The notes: a model not told the origin generated them from the letters alone. Positions 48,339 through 57,859 are shown, counted from the first letter of the stretch. The stretch: 64,000 nt of DNA from SIG440 sp045120135 (GCA_045120135.1 JBGVEN010000009.1:62001-126000); one strand, 5' to 3'. Numbers and translations: made by a program.

Positions 48339-49382
48339 CTATACCCCAAAAAAACTTTTAATACTTTTCACAAGTCGTACCATATCCTCAGTATCATATC
48401 TTTGATCACAAACAAGTGATAATTGTAAATTATATATTTCTTTTGCTTTGCCGCTTATATTATTATGCAAAGGAGATAACGGCCAGTGTACAGGGCAATA
48501 TATTTGCTGTGATATAAGATACCTTCTTAAATTATCCCTGACAGAGCTGTCAATAATCACAGGAACACATAAGGGTGCATCGTGCGGTCCAAGCTTTGAG
48601 AACATAGGTGTAATGCCTTTTATCTCTGAAATTCCGTCCAACAGTATTTTTGCATTTTTACGCCTTCGATTTTTGATTTTCTTTTTGTCAAGGCAAATCA
48701 AAGCGGAAATGCTTTCGGCGGTGGGTTGATAATCAAGATAATCGTTTTCAAGCATAGCTTCCGCAGCTGAAAATTTTTCTAAAAAATCTTGTTTATTTCC
48801 GCTGAAAGACTGTATGTATAGTCGTTTCTTTTCTTGTGCGTCCTTGCGCAAAGCCTCATATTCTTCGTTAATTAAGCACTTTTGCGATATCAAAAATTTG
48901 CCATTCTCTTTTTTTGCTGCGGCAACACCTGTGAATCCCGTCCATTTTCTGAAGCTTGCGAAACTATAATCTGCCAAGGACGGTTCGTCAGCTTTTTCAC
49001 TATACATCAGCCAGGAGTGCGTTGTATCTTCTATAACAATGCATCCACTGTTTTTTATCTCCGGCAAATTTCCCATTTCTTGTTTTTCATACCCGAAATA
49101 TTTTATGTAAAAGAAAATATCGTCGCTATTAATTTGGGGAACAGAAGCTGTCAAAATGCCATTTTCAAAAAACACATCATAAAAAATCACCGGTATATTG
49201 TTTCTTACGAAAGGCTCAAGCATTGTATGGCAACAAAAAGACGGCATATGAACCGCGCAGATTTCACGCTCTGCCAAAATGTCGCGGATAATAAAATCCA
49301 ATGCCGTTCTTCCGGAAAGAAAAAACCTTATATCAAATTTTGAGGGTTCAATGGTCCAAAACTCGCTACCTATTTCCACCAT
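48339..49382 (-). CDS. DegT-fold PLP-dependent protein, divergent
   Basis: A 347-residue protein from the ATG at 49382 (GGAGGAG upstream). The fold follows DegT/AHBA_synthase aminotransferases: FFLSGRTALDFIIRDI, CAVHMPSFCCHTMLEPF, SGCIVIEDTTHSWLM and the PLP-lysine region DYSFASFRKWTGFTGVAAAKK. The Lys follows SFR rather than the usual SFxxxK(x)I spacing, so activity may be changed. It leads the minus-strand branch of the polysaccharide locus. It may make an amino-sugar or amino-alcohol precursor; this is inference. Confidence 0.7.
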   Translation of the reverse strand: MVEIGSEFWTIEPSKFDIRFFLSGRTALDFIIRDILAEREICAVHMPSFCCHTMLEPFVRNNIPVIFYDVFFENGILTASVPQINSDDIFFYIKYFGYEKQEMGNLPEIKNSGCIVIEDTTHSWLMYSEKADEPSLADYSFASFRKWTGFTGVAAAKKENGKFLISQKCLINEEYEALRKDAQEKKRLYIQSFSGNKQDFLEKFSAAEAMLENDYLDYQPTAESISALICLDKKKIKNRRRKNAKILLDGISEIKGITPMFSKLGPHDAPLCVPVIIDSSVRDNLRRYLISQQIYCPVHWPLSPLHNNISGKAKEIYNLQLSLVCDQRYDTEDMVRLVKSIKSFFGV

Positions 49383-49414
49383 ATATACTCCTCCCATTTT
49401 CCATTCTCGTGTAT

Positions 49415-49443
49415 AGCATAACATATAAAATAAGATTAGTAAA
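49415..49443 (-). promoter_or_regulatory. Promoter of the minus-strand polysaccharide branch
   Basis: The minus strand reads TTTACT (49443-49438), 17 bp, TATGCT (49420-49415). Confidence 0.5.
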
Positions 49444-49489
49444 GCATAATTTATAAAAACATTACCAAAAAATGAGGGCTTTTTTTGTA

Positions 49490-49518
49490 TTGACTAAAAA
49501 AAATATATATTGTATAAT
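49490..49518 (+). promoter_or_regulatory. Promoter of the plus-strand polysaccharide operon
   Basis: TTGACT (49490-49495), 17 bp, TATAAT (49513-49518). It drives eight genes from 49569 to 57798 with gaps of 4-51 bp. Confidence 0.7.
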
Positions 49519-49568
49519 AAGATGATATTATATTTGTAAATTGCAAAAGTGTAAAGGAGACTTTAATT

Positions 49569-50705
49569 ATGGGAGAGAGCAACAAAATATGGCTTTCTAC
49601 TCCTACTACTCATACCGAGGAGCAGGAATTCATAAAAGAGGCTTTTGATACAAACTGGGTGGCGCCGCTTGGCAAAAATGTTAACGAGTTCGAAAACGAG
49701 ATTGCCGAATACACCGGTTGCGGTTATGCTGCGGCAATGACCGCAGGAACTCATGCCCTCCATATGGCGGTAAAAATGTCCGGTGTCAAAGAAGGCGACA
49801 TTGTTCTTTGCTCAGACCTGACCTTTGCCGCAACTGTAAACCCTGTTACATACGAGAACGGAACTCAGGTTTTTGTTGAGTCAGAGCGGGACACCTGGAA
49901 TATGGACCCCAAAGCTCTTGAAATTGCTCTTGAAAAATACAAGGGAAGGGTGAAGGCAGTTATGCTTGTTCACCTTTACGGAACGCCATCAAAGCTTGAC
50001 GAAATTATTTCTCTTTGCGAAAAGTATGATATTCCACTTATTGAAGACGCAGCAGAATCCTTGGGCGCTACATACAAGGGCAAACAAACCGGCTCCTTTG
50101 GAAAATACGGTGCGATAAGCTTTAACGGCAACAAAATCATCACCTCATCAGGCGGCGGAATGTTCTTGTCTGCTGATGAAGACGCGGTGAAAAAAGTACG
50201 GTTTTTCTCAACTCAGGCTCGTGACGCAGCGCCCCACTATCAGCACAGCGAAATTGGTTATAACTACCGAATGAGCAATATTGTTGCAGGTGTTGGTCGC
50301 GGTCAGCTTATTCATTTGGACGAGCACATTGCACTCAAAAAGAAAATTTACAATACATACAAGCGTGAATTCGAGGGGCTTCCTGTAAAAATGAACCCCT
50401 ATCTTGACTATACCGAGCCAAACTTCTGGCTTAGCTGTTTTACTATTGACGAAGATGCAATGAAAATAACTACACCCGAAAAAATACGCCTTGCTCTTGA
50501 AGCAGAAAACATAGAGTCACGCCCGATATGGAAGCCTATGCATATGCAGCCGGTGTATGCTGACCGTGATTTTGTCAGCTGCGGTGATCTGGTTGGCGAG
50601 GACTTGTTCAGACGAGGTTTATGTCTTCCGTCAGATATAAAAATGACAGAAGAACAACAGCTGAATGTTATCAAAATCATTAAAACCTGTTTTAAAGGTG
50701 CGTGA
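49569..50705 (+). CDS. DegT/DnrJ/EryC1 aminotransferase (PglE/LegC-like)
   Basis: A 378-residue PLP enzyme. It contains AAMTAGTHALHMAVKMSGVK, EDAAESLGA (Asp160 contacts the PLP ring nitrogen) and GAISFNGNKIITSSGGGM (Lys189 forms the Schiff base). The C-terminus has SRPIWKPMHMQPVY. These fit the sugar 4-aminotransferases that convert UDP-4-keto-6-deoxy-GlcNAc to the 4-amino sugar. Together with the dehydratase at 39234 and the PGT at 46583 it defines a bacillosamine-like route. GGAGA lies before the ATG. Confidence 0.9.
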   Translation: MGESNKIWLSTPTTHTEEQEFIKEAFDTNWVAPLGKNVNEFENEIAEYTGCGYAAAMTAGTHALHMAVKMSGVKEGDIVLCSDLTFAATVNPVTYENGTQVFVESERDTWNMDPKALEIALEKYKGRVKAVMLVHLYGTPSKLDEIISLCEKYDIPLIEDAAESLGATYKGKQTGSFGKYGAISFNGNKIITSSGGGMFLSADEDAVKKVRFFSTQARDAAPHYQHSEIGYNYRMSNIVAGVGRGQLIHLDEHIALKKKIYNTYKREFEGLPVKMNPYLDYTEPNFWLSCFTIDEDAMKITTPEKIRLALEAENIESRPIWKPMHMQPVYADRDFVSCGDLVGEDLFRRGLCLPSDIKMTEEQQLNVIKIIKTCFKGA

Positions 50706-50709
50706 GAAA

Positions 50710-51807
50710 ATGAAAAAAGTATTGTTTGTGGCGTCAATAATGGGGCACTTCAAGGCATTTCATATGCCGTATATTGAATACTTTAAAGAAAATGGTTATC
50801 AGGTTGAGGCTGCTGCCAAACCCAAAGAAGGGTTAACTGTTTGCGAGATACAGCACAATATTGATTTTGAAAGACAGCCTCTTAAACTTAAAAATATTGT
50901 TGCTTATAAAAAGCTTAAAAAAATAATAGCAAGTGGCGAATACGAAATAATTCACTGTCATACCCCCGTTGCAGCGATGATGACAAGGCTTGCGGCACGA
51001 AAGGCACGAAAAAAAGACACGAGGGTAATTTATACCGCTCACGGCTTTCACTTTTTCAAAGGTGCACCTCTTAAAAACTGGCTTATTTACTTCCCTGTTG
51101 AGTGGATTTGTTCTTTTTTAACTGATGACCTTATTACCATAAACCGTGAGGACTTTGCCTTTGCAAATAAACATCTACACGCAAAAAAAACGCACTATGT
51201 GCCGGGTGTGGGTGTTAATATTGATAAATTTAAAAACACTGAGGTTGACCGCGACAAAAAACGCAAAGAGTTGGGTATACCAAAAGACAGCATAGCCGTT
51301 TTGTCGGTAGGTGAACTTAATGAAAATAAAAACCACGAAACGGTTCTTCGTGCTATTGCATCCCTTGACCAAAAGAACATCGTCTATGTAATATGCGGCA
51401 AAGGCGGAAGAAAAGAATATCTTGAAAATCTTGCCAAAGAGCTGGGAATGGAAGAACGCCTTATTTTAGCAGGCTTTAGAACAGATGTGGCTGAAATTTA
51501 TAAATGCTGTGACATCTTTGCTTTCCCCTCAAAGCGCGAGGGCCTGCCGGTTTCTGTAATGGAAGCAATGGCATCGGGACTACCGTGTGTTGCGTCTGAT
51601 ATTCGCGGAAACAGAGATTTGATAAAAGAAGGAAAAAACGGATTTTTATGTAGTCCAATAACTGTTGATGAATTTAGAAAAAAAATAGCCGTGCTGATTG
51701 ACACCCCCGGAGTTTGTACAACGATAGAGAAAAATAACATTGAAGATGTCAAACTCTTTGGTCTTGACAATGTAAAAAAAGAAATGTACGAAATCTATAA
51801 TCTTTAA
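50710..51807 (+). CDS. Glycosyltransferase family 4 (EpsD/PglA-like)
   Basis: A 365-residue protein with AAAGGTG upstream of the ATG at 50710, 4 bp after the previous stop. KKVLFVASIMGHFKAFHMPY and EIIHCHTPVAAMMTRLAA begin the N-domain; HGFHFFKGAPLKNWLIYFPV is the acceptor region shared with EpsD/PglA. The donor domain has VGVNIDKF, AVLSVGELNENKNHE and FPSKREGLPVSVMEAMASGL (E-x7-E). It adds a second sugar to the lipid-linked first sugar. Cytoplasmic face of the membrane. Confidence 0.9.
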   Translation: MKKVLFVASIMGHFKAFHMPYIEYFKENGYQVEAAAKPKEGLTVCEIQHNIDFERQPLKLKNIVAYKKLKKIIASGEYEIIHCHTPVAAMMTRLAARKARKKDTRVIYTAHGFHFFKGAPLKNWLIYFPVEWICSFLTDDLITINREDFAFANKHLHAKKTHYVPGVGVNIDKFKNTEVDRDKKRKELGIPKDSIAVLSVGELNENKNHETVLRAIASLDQKNIVYVICGKGGRKEYLENLAKELGMEERLILAGFRTDVAEIYKCCDIFAFPSKREGLPVSVMEAMASGLPCVASDIRGNRDLIKEGKNGFLCSPITVDEFRKKIAVLIDTPGVCTTIEKNNIEDVKLFGLDNVKKEMYEIYNL

Positions 51808-51822
51808 AAAAGGAGAATAAAA

Positions 51823-52650
51823 ATGGCATTGTCATACACAAAGGAACAATTAGATAAGATACACAGTATTGAAGTGGAAATTCTTTCGGAAGTAATAAGA
51901 GTATGTAATGAAAATAATATCGCATGGTTTACCGTCGGGGGAACAACACTTGGTACCGTTCGTCACAATGGGTTTATTCCCTGGGACGACGATATTGACA
52001 TTGGTATGATGCGGGATGACTACGAAAGGTTTATAAAGATTGCTCCCGGTTGCCTTAAGGAAGGGTATGTTTTTCAACACTTTGCAGTTGCAAAAAACAC
52101 GCCTACATATTTTGCAAAAGTACGCAAGGACGGCACAGAATTTCTTGAATATAGCAACAAATCAATAAAAATGCATCACGGTGTATTTATTGACATTATG
52201 CCCTTTGACAAGGTTCCCGAGGACCCTGACCTCAGAAAAAAATACAATCGCAGCGTTATTTTGCATCATCAGCTGTATATGGCAAAAACACTTTGGCTTT
52301 CATCAAAGCCCATCTCGAGGTCTAAGAAGGCGTTTTGGCGTACATTTGTCAGATGCTGTCTTCACATATTGCTGATGCCTGTTCCCAAAAAGGTTGTCTT
52401 TAACGCTATGGAAAGGGCTATTAAAAAGTATAACAATTCTGATACAAAGATGATTTCTTCAAGGGGGCGTTCGGTTTTTGAATGTTATGAGTCGGATGTT
52501 TTCCCAACAAAAGAACATCCGTTTGAGAACATTATTGTTAATATTCCTAACGACAGCCACAAGGTTCTCACCACACAGTATGGTGATTATATGCAGCTAC
52601 CGCCCGAACACAAAAGAACATCACATGCTCCGCTTAGTTTAAAGTTGTAG
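51823..52650 (+). CDS. LicD family phosphotransferase
   Basis: A 275-residue protein with AGGAG before ATG. The nucleotidyltransferase-fold core at 39-62 reads WFTVGGTTLGTVRHNG with FIPWDDDIDIGM (Asp cluster 55, 57, 59), followed by MHHGVFIDIMPFDKVPED. LicD enzymes transfer phosphocholine or related phospho-groups from CDP compounds to surface glycans. A TagD-like cytidylyltransferase gene follows directly, which could supply the CDP donor. Confidence 0.9.
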   Translation: MALSYTKEQLDKIHSIEVEILSEVIRVCNENNIAWFTVGGTTLGTVRHNGFIPWDDDIDIGMMRDDYERFIKIAPGCLKEGYVFQHFAVAKNTPTYFAKVRKDGTEFLEYSNKSIKMHHGVFIDIMPFDKVPEDPDLRKKYNRSVILHHQLYMAKTLWLSSKPISRSKKAFWRTFVRCCLHILLMPVPKKVVFNAMERAIKKYNNSDTKMISSRGRSVFECYESDVFPTKEHPFENIIVNIPNDSHKVLTTQYGDYMQLPPEHKRTSHAPLSLKL

Positions 52651-52682
52651 AGTATGTTTTAGATAAGAAAGGGTTGATAAAT

Positions 52683-53096
52683 ATGATAATCGGATATACT
52701 GCAGGTGTTTATGATTTGTTTCATGTAGGACATCTTAATCTGCTAAAAAACGCAAAAGGCATGTGTGACAAGCTGATAGTCGGAGTGACCACGGATGAGC
52801 TTGTTTCTTACAAAGGCAAGAACGCAACTATTCCCTTTGAGGACAGGTTGGAAATTGTACGCAGTATCAAGTATGTTGATGCGGTTGTTCCGCAGAGCGA
52901 TATGGATAAGCTTGAAATGTGTAAAAAGCTGGGTGCAACCTACCTTTTTGTCGGTGACGATTGGTACGGGACCGACAAATGGAAAGCATACGAAGATGAG
53001 TTTGCAAAAGAAGGTATAAAGATAATTTACTTTCCATACACCAAGGGCGTTTCTTCGACAATTATCTCAAAAACCCTTGCAACTCAAAAAAAATGA
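52683..53096 (+). CDS. TagD-like glycerol-3-phosphate cytidylyltransferase
   Basis: A 137-residue protein from the ATG with AAAGGG 9 bases upstream. TAGVYDLFHVGHLNLLKNAK holds the HxGH site (His14, His17), VSTTIISKT-type text (GVSSTIISKTL) closes the active site, and YFPYTKG lies in between. This is the GCT/TagD family, which makes CDP-glycerol from CTP and glycerol-3-phosphate. Related enzymes use other phospho-alcohols, so the donor may differ. It sits between LicD and a GT2 gene. Confidence 0.85.
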   Translation: MIIGYTAGVYDLFHVGHLNLLKNAKGMCDKLIVGVTTDELVSYKGKNATIPFEDRLEIVRSIKYVDAVVPQSDMDKLEMCKKLGATYLFVGDDWYGTDKWKAYEDEFAKEGIKIIYFPYTKGVSSTIISKTLATQKK

Positions 53097-53131
53097 TACC
53101 AAATAATTATACCGAAAAGAGGTCTGTCAAT

Positions 53132-53923
53132 ATGCCAAAGGTGAGTGTAATAATGGGAATTTATAATTGCGTCGATACTTTACCCATTGCGGTGGACTCA
53201 ATTATAAATCAAACCTATACGGATTGGGAACTTATTATGTGTGATGACGGGTCATCTGACGACACATATAAGGTTGCCTTTGAGTATACACAAAAGGACA
53301 ATAGAATAAAGCTTATAAAAAACGAGAAAAATATGCGGCTTGCCTACTCTCTTAATCATTGTCTTGAATATGCTAAGGGTGAATATATTGCTCGAATGGA
53401 CGCAGATGATATCTCTCTTCCAGAAAGATTTGAAAAACAAGTAGCATACCTTGACGCTCACCCCGAAATGGCTGTGGTTTCTTCGGCTGCAACCATTTTT
53501 GACGAAAAGGGAGATAAGCTTATTCGTGGATTGGGAAATGAATACCCCCTTCGAAAATCATTGCTTTTAGGCAGTCCCTTTATGCATGTAACTATTATGA
53601 TGCGTAAAGCTGCGTATGATCTTTTAGGTGGATACCGAGTAAGCCCTGAAACAATGCGTACAGAGGATGCGGATTTATGGTTCAGATTTCGTCTTGAAAA
53701 ACTTGATGGTTATGTTATACAGGAACCGCTTGTAAAGGTGCGGGAATGTGCCAATGACCTAAAAAGACGAAGCATAAAGGCAGCCTGGTGGTCGGTAAAG
53801 CTTCATAAAAAATACTACAAGCTTTTAAATATTCCTGTCAAATGGCGTCTCAGAGCATACAAACCTCTTGTTTCAGCACTTATTCCAAGATGGATTATGG
53901 CCATATATCACAGATACAAATAA
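53132..53923 (+). CDS. Glycosyltransferase family 2
   Basis: A 263-residue protein starting MPKVSVIMGIYNCVDTLPIA at the ATG with AGAGG 9 bases upstream. WELIMCDDGSSDDTY and LEYAKGEYIARMDADDISLPERFEKQ contain the DxD-type metal site, and DADLWFRFRLEK follows. It is a GT-A fold inverting enzyme that adds one sugar during repeat-unit assembly. Cytoplasmic, no membrane helices. Confidence 0.9.
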   Translation: MPKVSVIMGIYNCVDTLPIAVDSIINQTYTDWELIMCDDGSSDDTYKVAFEYTQKDNRIKLIKNEKNMRLAYSLNHCLEYAKGEYIARMDADDISLPERFEKQVAYLDAHPEMAVVSSAATIFDEKGDKLIRGLGNEYPLRKSLLLGSPFMHVTIMMRKAAYDLLGGYRVSPETMRTEDADLWFRFRLEKLDGYVIQEPLVKVRECANDLKRRSIKAAWWSVKLHKKYYKLLNIPVKWRLRAYKPLVSALIPRWIMAIYHRYK

Positions 53924-53950
53924 TAATATTGCATTAGAGGGGAACAAAAC

Positions 53951-55069
53951 GTGTTTAGCAATTTTAACAGTTGGTTATTTTATTTAGGTGTATTTAGCGG
54001 CTCAGCTTACCTGCTGGGCTTTATTTCACAAACCCAAAAAAAGAAGACTTTTTTTTACTTTCTGATTACCGCTATTGCTCTCGCTTTGCCCATCCTAATG
54101 GCTGCATATCGCAGTTGCGGAACTGATTCTATTACATACATGGCTTCCTATATGAGAACCTCCAGGACATCGTGGGCTAATGTTTGGGAAAACATTGACA
54201 GTTTTTTTGAATCAGGGCATCGCTTGTTGGTAAAATTTTTGGGGACATTTCATAGTGTAAGAGTATACTTTGGTACTTATGCCGCAGTTACGGTAATTTG
54301 TATATATACAGCAACAAAATATTACAAAGGAAAGGAAATCGCATTATCCATGTTCCTTTTTTACTTTTTGCTTTTTATCAGTTCCTTTAATGGAATGAGG
54401 CAAAACTTTGCTGCTGCAATAGTTGTACTTTCCTTTAAATATATATTTGAAAGAAAATTCATTAAATTCTTACTTATCATACTTTTGGCAACAATGTTTC
54501 ATACCTCTGCGCTATCAATGATTTTTTTATACTTTTTGTGGCAAAAAGACCAAAAGCTGTTGCCGTGGCCAATTCTTTTTGCAATTATGGCTTTATTTAC
54601 GATTGTATGCCTCAATCTCGACTCAATTCTGGGCTCCTTTGAAGACTACGAGTTCGAATCAGACTCCCTTCAGCGTTATGTAAATTATACCAGTAACACC
54701 TTTGAGGCAAAGAATCGGGACTTTTATTTGAAACTTCTGGTTGCGGGTATTGTTGCATGGCATTATCCTCGTCTTGTAAAGATAGACAAACGAAATTCAT
54801 TCTTTGCTTATCTTGTTTATATTAGCACAATTATAGGCTTGGCGGGATTTATCAATCCTACTGCTAAACGTTTCGCTCTTTATCTCAGCATTGCTCAAAT
54901 ATGGGTGCTTGCAGATATTCCCAAATGCTACAAAGACCATCATTCTATATGGACTGCACGGCTTTTAGTTATGTTCTATGCAATAGCAAGATTTACCCTG
55001 GTTGCATACATCCTCGGACAGTCCCACCTAATACCATATATATGGATACTTCCATCCTGGGCAAGATAG
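53951..55069 (+). CDS. EpsG family membrane protein (repeat-unit polymerase)
   Basis: A 372-residue protein with about ten membrane segments, starting from GTG with GAGGGG upstream. AAYRSCGTDSITYMASYMRT after the second TM, GMRQNFAAAIVVLSFKYI and TMFHTSALSMI are diagnostic for the EpsG/Wzy-like family. It probably polymerises lipid-linked repeats on the outer face of the membrane. It lies directly before the flippase gene. Confidence 0.85.
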   Translation: MFSNFNSWLFYLGVFSGSAYLLGFISQTQKKKTFFYFLITAIALALPILMAAYRSCGTDSITYMASYMRTSRTSWANVWENIDSFFESGHRLLVKFLGTFHSVRVYFGTYAAVTVICIYTATKYYKGKEIALSMFLFYFLLFISSFNGMRQNFAAAIVVLSFKYIFERKFIKFLLIILLATMFHTSALSMIFLYFLWQKDQKLLPWPILFAIMALFTIVCLNLDSILGSFEDYEFESDSLQRYVNYTSNTFEAKNRDFYLKLLVAGIVAWHYPRLVKIDKRNSFFAYLVYISTIIGLAGFINPTAKRFALYLSIAQIWVLADIPKCYKDHHSIWTARLLVMFYAIARFTLVAYILGQSHLIPYIWILPSWAR

Positions 55070-55089
55070 AGAAGGGAGACGATGTAAAA

Positions 55090-56613
55090 GTGAAGATTAA
55101 TCAGCTTAAAATGGGGGTTTTCTTTTCATATGCTTCGCAGGCGGTAAGCATTTTATCAGCCCTTTTATATACCCCGGTTATGCTTCGTATTTTAGGCCAA
55201 AGCGAATACGGGCTTTATCAGATGGTATACTCGGTTATTTCATACTTAGGTCTTTTAAGCCTGGGGTTTGGATCGGGATACATTCGATTTTATTCAATAT
55301 ACAAGGCAAAGGGTGAGGAAAAAAATATTGCTCGCCTTAACGGAATGTATTTGCTTGTCTTTATTATTATTTCTGCTATTTCTTTGATTTGTGGGGCAGT
55401 AATAATATTTAACATAAAGGCTGTGTTTGGTGCAGGGCTTACTGTCTCTGAATTAGGAACGGCAAAGATACTTTTTTGTTTGATGTTAATAAGCCTTGCA
55501 ACAAATCTTGTCAGAAGTGTTTTTTTAAATAATATATCCGCAAATGAAAAGTTCTTATTCCATCGAGGAATAAGTTTTGTTCATTTATTGCTTGAACCGT
55601 TTATAACACTTCCTATAATTCTTATGGGGTTTGGTTCGGTAGGAATGGTAACAGTATCAACCGGGTTCTCCTTAGTTATGTTCTTTTCCAGTGTCTGGTA
55701 TTGTTTTAAGTATCTCAATATGAAGTTCTTATTTAATAAGTTTGAACCAGGCCTTCTAAAAGAAATTTTTGTATTCACATTTTTTATATTTATAAGTATA
55801 ATAGTTGACAGAATTAACTGGAGTGTAGACAAGTTTTTGCTTGGACGTATGATAGGTACTGTTTCAGTAGCGATATATAGTGTATCCTCGCAAATGAATC
55901 TTTTGTATGTAAACTTTTCTACAGCAATTTCGTGCATGTTCATTCCACGGATTAACCGGTTTGTTTCTGAAGAAGACGATTCGTCAAAGCTTTCAGCACT
56001 GTTTATAAGGGTTGGACGATTACAATTTCTTATTCTTGCTCTTATAGTATCAGGATTTACTTTCTTTGGGAGAGAATTTATAGAGGTTTGGGCCGGACCG
56101 GAATATAGAGGCTCTTATTATGTAGGCCTCCTTTTGATGATTCCCGGAACAATCCCGCTTGTTCAAAACCTCGGTGTAGAAATTCAAAAAGCAAAAAATA
56201 TGCACAGGGTTTGTGCTGTTGTAAATCTCGCCATTGCAATCGGCAATATATTTCTCAGCATTCCTCTGATACAAAAATGCAGTTACATAGGTGCAGCAAC
56301 AGGAACGGCTATCTCAATCATTGGAGGAAATATTTTTATAAATTGGTATTACCATAAAAAAATTGGAATTGATATTCTGCGTTTCTGGAAGGAAATCCTG
56401 AAGTTTCTCCCCGCACTTACTGTCTCGGTAGTTTTGGCTTTGCTATTAAACAAAATCCTGCCCCCAAGCCCCGGAGTTATTCCTCTTGCAAGAAATATTA
56501 TAATATACTCTCTCATCTACGGAGCAGCTTTCTGGTTTTTGGGTATGAACAAATCAGAAAAAAATCTTATAATTGTTCCTTTAAAGGCAGTTATAAACAA
56601 ATTTAAAAGGTAA
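55090..56613 (+). CDS. Polysaccharide flippase (Wzx/MOP family)
   Basis: A 507-residue protein. The GTG at 55090 was chosen with AAGGGAG upstream; the frame extends left through the end of the polymerase gene. Twelve to fourteen membrane helices begin FFSYASQAVSILSALLYTPVMLRILGQSEYGLYQM-like (pattern LGxxEYGxY) and include NWSVDKFLLGRMIGT. It belongs to the MOP exporter superfamily and moves lipid-linked repeat units across the membrane. Its partner is the EpsG-like polymerase. Confidence 0.9.
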   Translation: MKINQLKMGVFFSYASQAVSILSALLYTPVMLRILGQSEYGLYQMVYSVISYLGLLSLGFGSGYIRFYSIYKAKGEEKNIARLNGMYLLVFIIISAISLICGAVIIFNIKAVFGAGLTVSELGTAKILFCLMLISLATNLVRSVFLNNISANEKFLFHRGISFVHLLLEPFITLPIILMGFGSVGMVTVSTGFSLVMFFSSVWYCFKYLNMKFLFNKFEPGLLKEIFVFTFFIFISIIVDRINWSVDKFLLGRMIGTVSVAIYSVSSQMNLLYVNFSTAISCMFIPRINRFVSEEDDSSKLSALFIRVGRLQFLILALIVSGFTFFGREFIEVWAGPEYRGSYYVGLLLMIPGTIPLVQNLGVEIQKAKNMHRVCAVVNLAIAIGNIFLSIPLIQKCSYIGAATGTAISIIGGNIFINWYYHKKIGIDILRFWKEILKFLPALTVSVVLALLLNKILPPSPGVIPLARNIIIYSLIYGAAFWFLGMNKSEKNLIIVPLKAVINKFKR

Positions 56614-56619
56614 TATATA

Positions 56620-57798
56620 ATGAACCAATCATCAATAATACAATACCTGCTGAATATCATTCGCTCGGCACTAAACGGAAGCGAACTTGACCCTCCGCAA
56701 GATGCACAGATTAACTTCGATGCTCTCTACTCCTTTTCAAAAGCACATCATCTGGCAGGGTTTGTGGCATTGTGCCCAAAGGTGCTCAAGCAAATGCCGC
56801 CGGAGCTTGCAAAAAAGTTCATATACGAAAACAACCGCGCCACAGCACGCGAGGCAACTCAGGAAGTCGTAATTTCTGCATTTCTAGATAAGATGGAGGA
56901 ATCGGGTTTTCGTGCAATGTCCCTAAAAGGCTTTTGCATAAAGCATTTTTATCCACATCCTGCACTCAGGTATATGACCGATACGGACATCCTTGTTGAC
57001 GAAAGTGAAGTTGAAAAAATAACCCCCATACTAAGCAGCTTGGGTTTTACCTTAGACCACGAATCTGCCTACGAGATCATTTACAAAAGCCCGCAATTAG
57101 TAATAGAGCTGCATAAAACACTTGTACAGGATGTTACCAAAACGCTGTACTCATACTACGGCGACGGTTGGAAATTTGGTCAAAAAAAAGAGGACAAAGA
57201 ATTTATCTATGAAATGCCAATAAATGACCTTTACATATATACAGTAACTCATATTGCCAAGCACTACTTGCAGGGCGGAATAGGCATTATGCATCTAGTC
57301 GACATCTTTGTTCTAAACCAAATAGACCTTGACCGCGACTACATCGTCCGTGAGCTTGCAAAACTAAAGCTTGAGAGATTTGAAGACAATATAAGAAAGC
57401 TTGCCGAAATGTGGTTTTCGAGCGCACCCTCATTAGAATTTGACGGTACAGTTAAAGAAATGGCAGCATTTATTCTACAAAGCGGCGCCTTCGGCACTAC
57501 CGAAAACCGTTCTGTAGCTAAGATAAATCTCTTTTCAAAAATTAATCCGTCTGTTACAAAATGGAAAATTATATTACATAAGATTTTTCCACAACCGGAG
57601 ACGATAAAGCTGTTATTCCCTGCTACAAAAAAGTATCCTGCTTTGTATCCTTGTTTTATAGTGATACGATGGATTAAAATTTTGTTTTTCAGAACATCCG
57701 ATATTAAAAAGATTGCCGTAACCGCAGAGGTTAGTGATGCTCAGGTTAATGCCTTTGAAAAACATATTCAACGCATGGGGATTCCAAAAGAACTTTAA
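56620..57798 (+). CDS. Uncharacterised nucleotidyltransferase (NTP_transf_5)
   Basis: A 392-residue protein 6 bp after the flippase gene. FRAMSLKGFCIKHFYPHPALRYMTDTDILVDESEVEK shows the KG...R...D-x-D pattern, and LVIELHKTLVQ and VTHIAKHYLQGGIGIMHLVD follow. These are typical of the NTP_transf_5 family found at the end of many capsule and lantibiotic loci. Its reaction is unknown. It is the last gene of the plus-strand operon, closed by a hairpin. Confidence 0.8.
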   Translation: MNQSSIIQYLLNIIRSALNGSELDPPQDAQINFDALYSFSKAHHLAGFVALCPKVLKQMPPELAKKFIYENNRATAREATQEVVISAFLDKMEESGFRAMSLKGFCIKHFYPHPALRYMTDTDILVDESEVEKITPILSSLGFTLDHESAYEIIYKSPQLVIELHKTLVQDVTKTLYSYYGDGWKFGQKKEDKEFIYEMPINDLYIYTVTHIAKHYLQGGIGIMHLVDIFVLNQIDLDRDYIVRELAKLKLERFEDNIRKLAEMWFSSAPSLEFDGTVKEMAAFILQSGAFGTTENRSVAKINLFSKINPSVTKWKIILHKIFPQPETIKLLFPATKKYPALYPCFIVIRWIKILFFRTSDIKKIAVTAEVSDAQVNAFEKHIQRMGIPKEL

Positions 57799-57800
57799 TA

Positions 57801-57838
57801 AAAAAAGAGTTGATTTTACAAAATCAACTCTTTTTTTC
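57801..57838. terminator. Bidirectional terminator at the locus end
   Basis: GAGTTGATTTT (57807-57817) pairs with AAAATCAACTC (57820-57830), flanked by A and T runs on both sides. Confidence 0.85.
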
Positions 57839-57859
57839 TGCGTAATTTTCTACGTCTTA

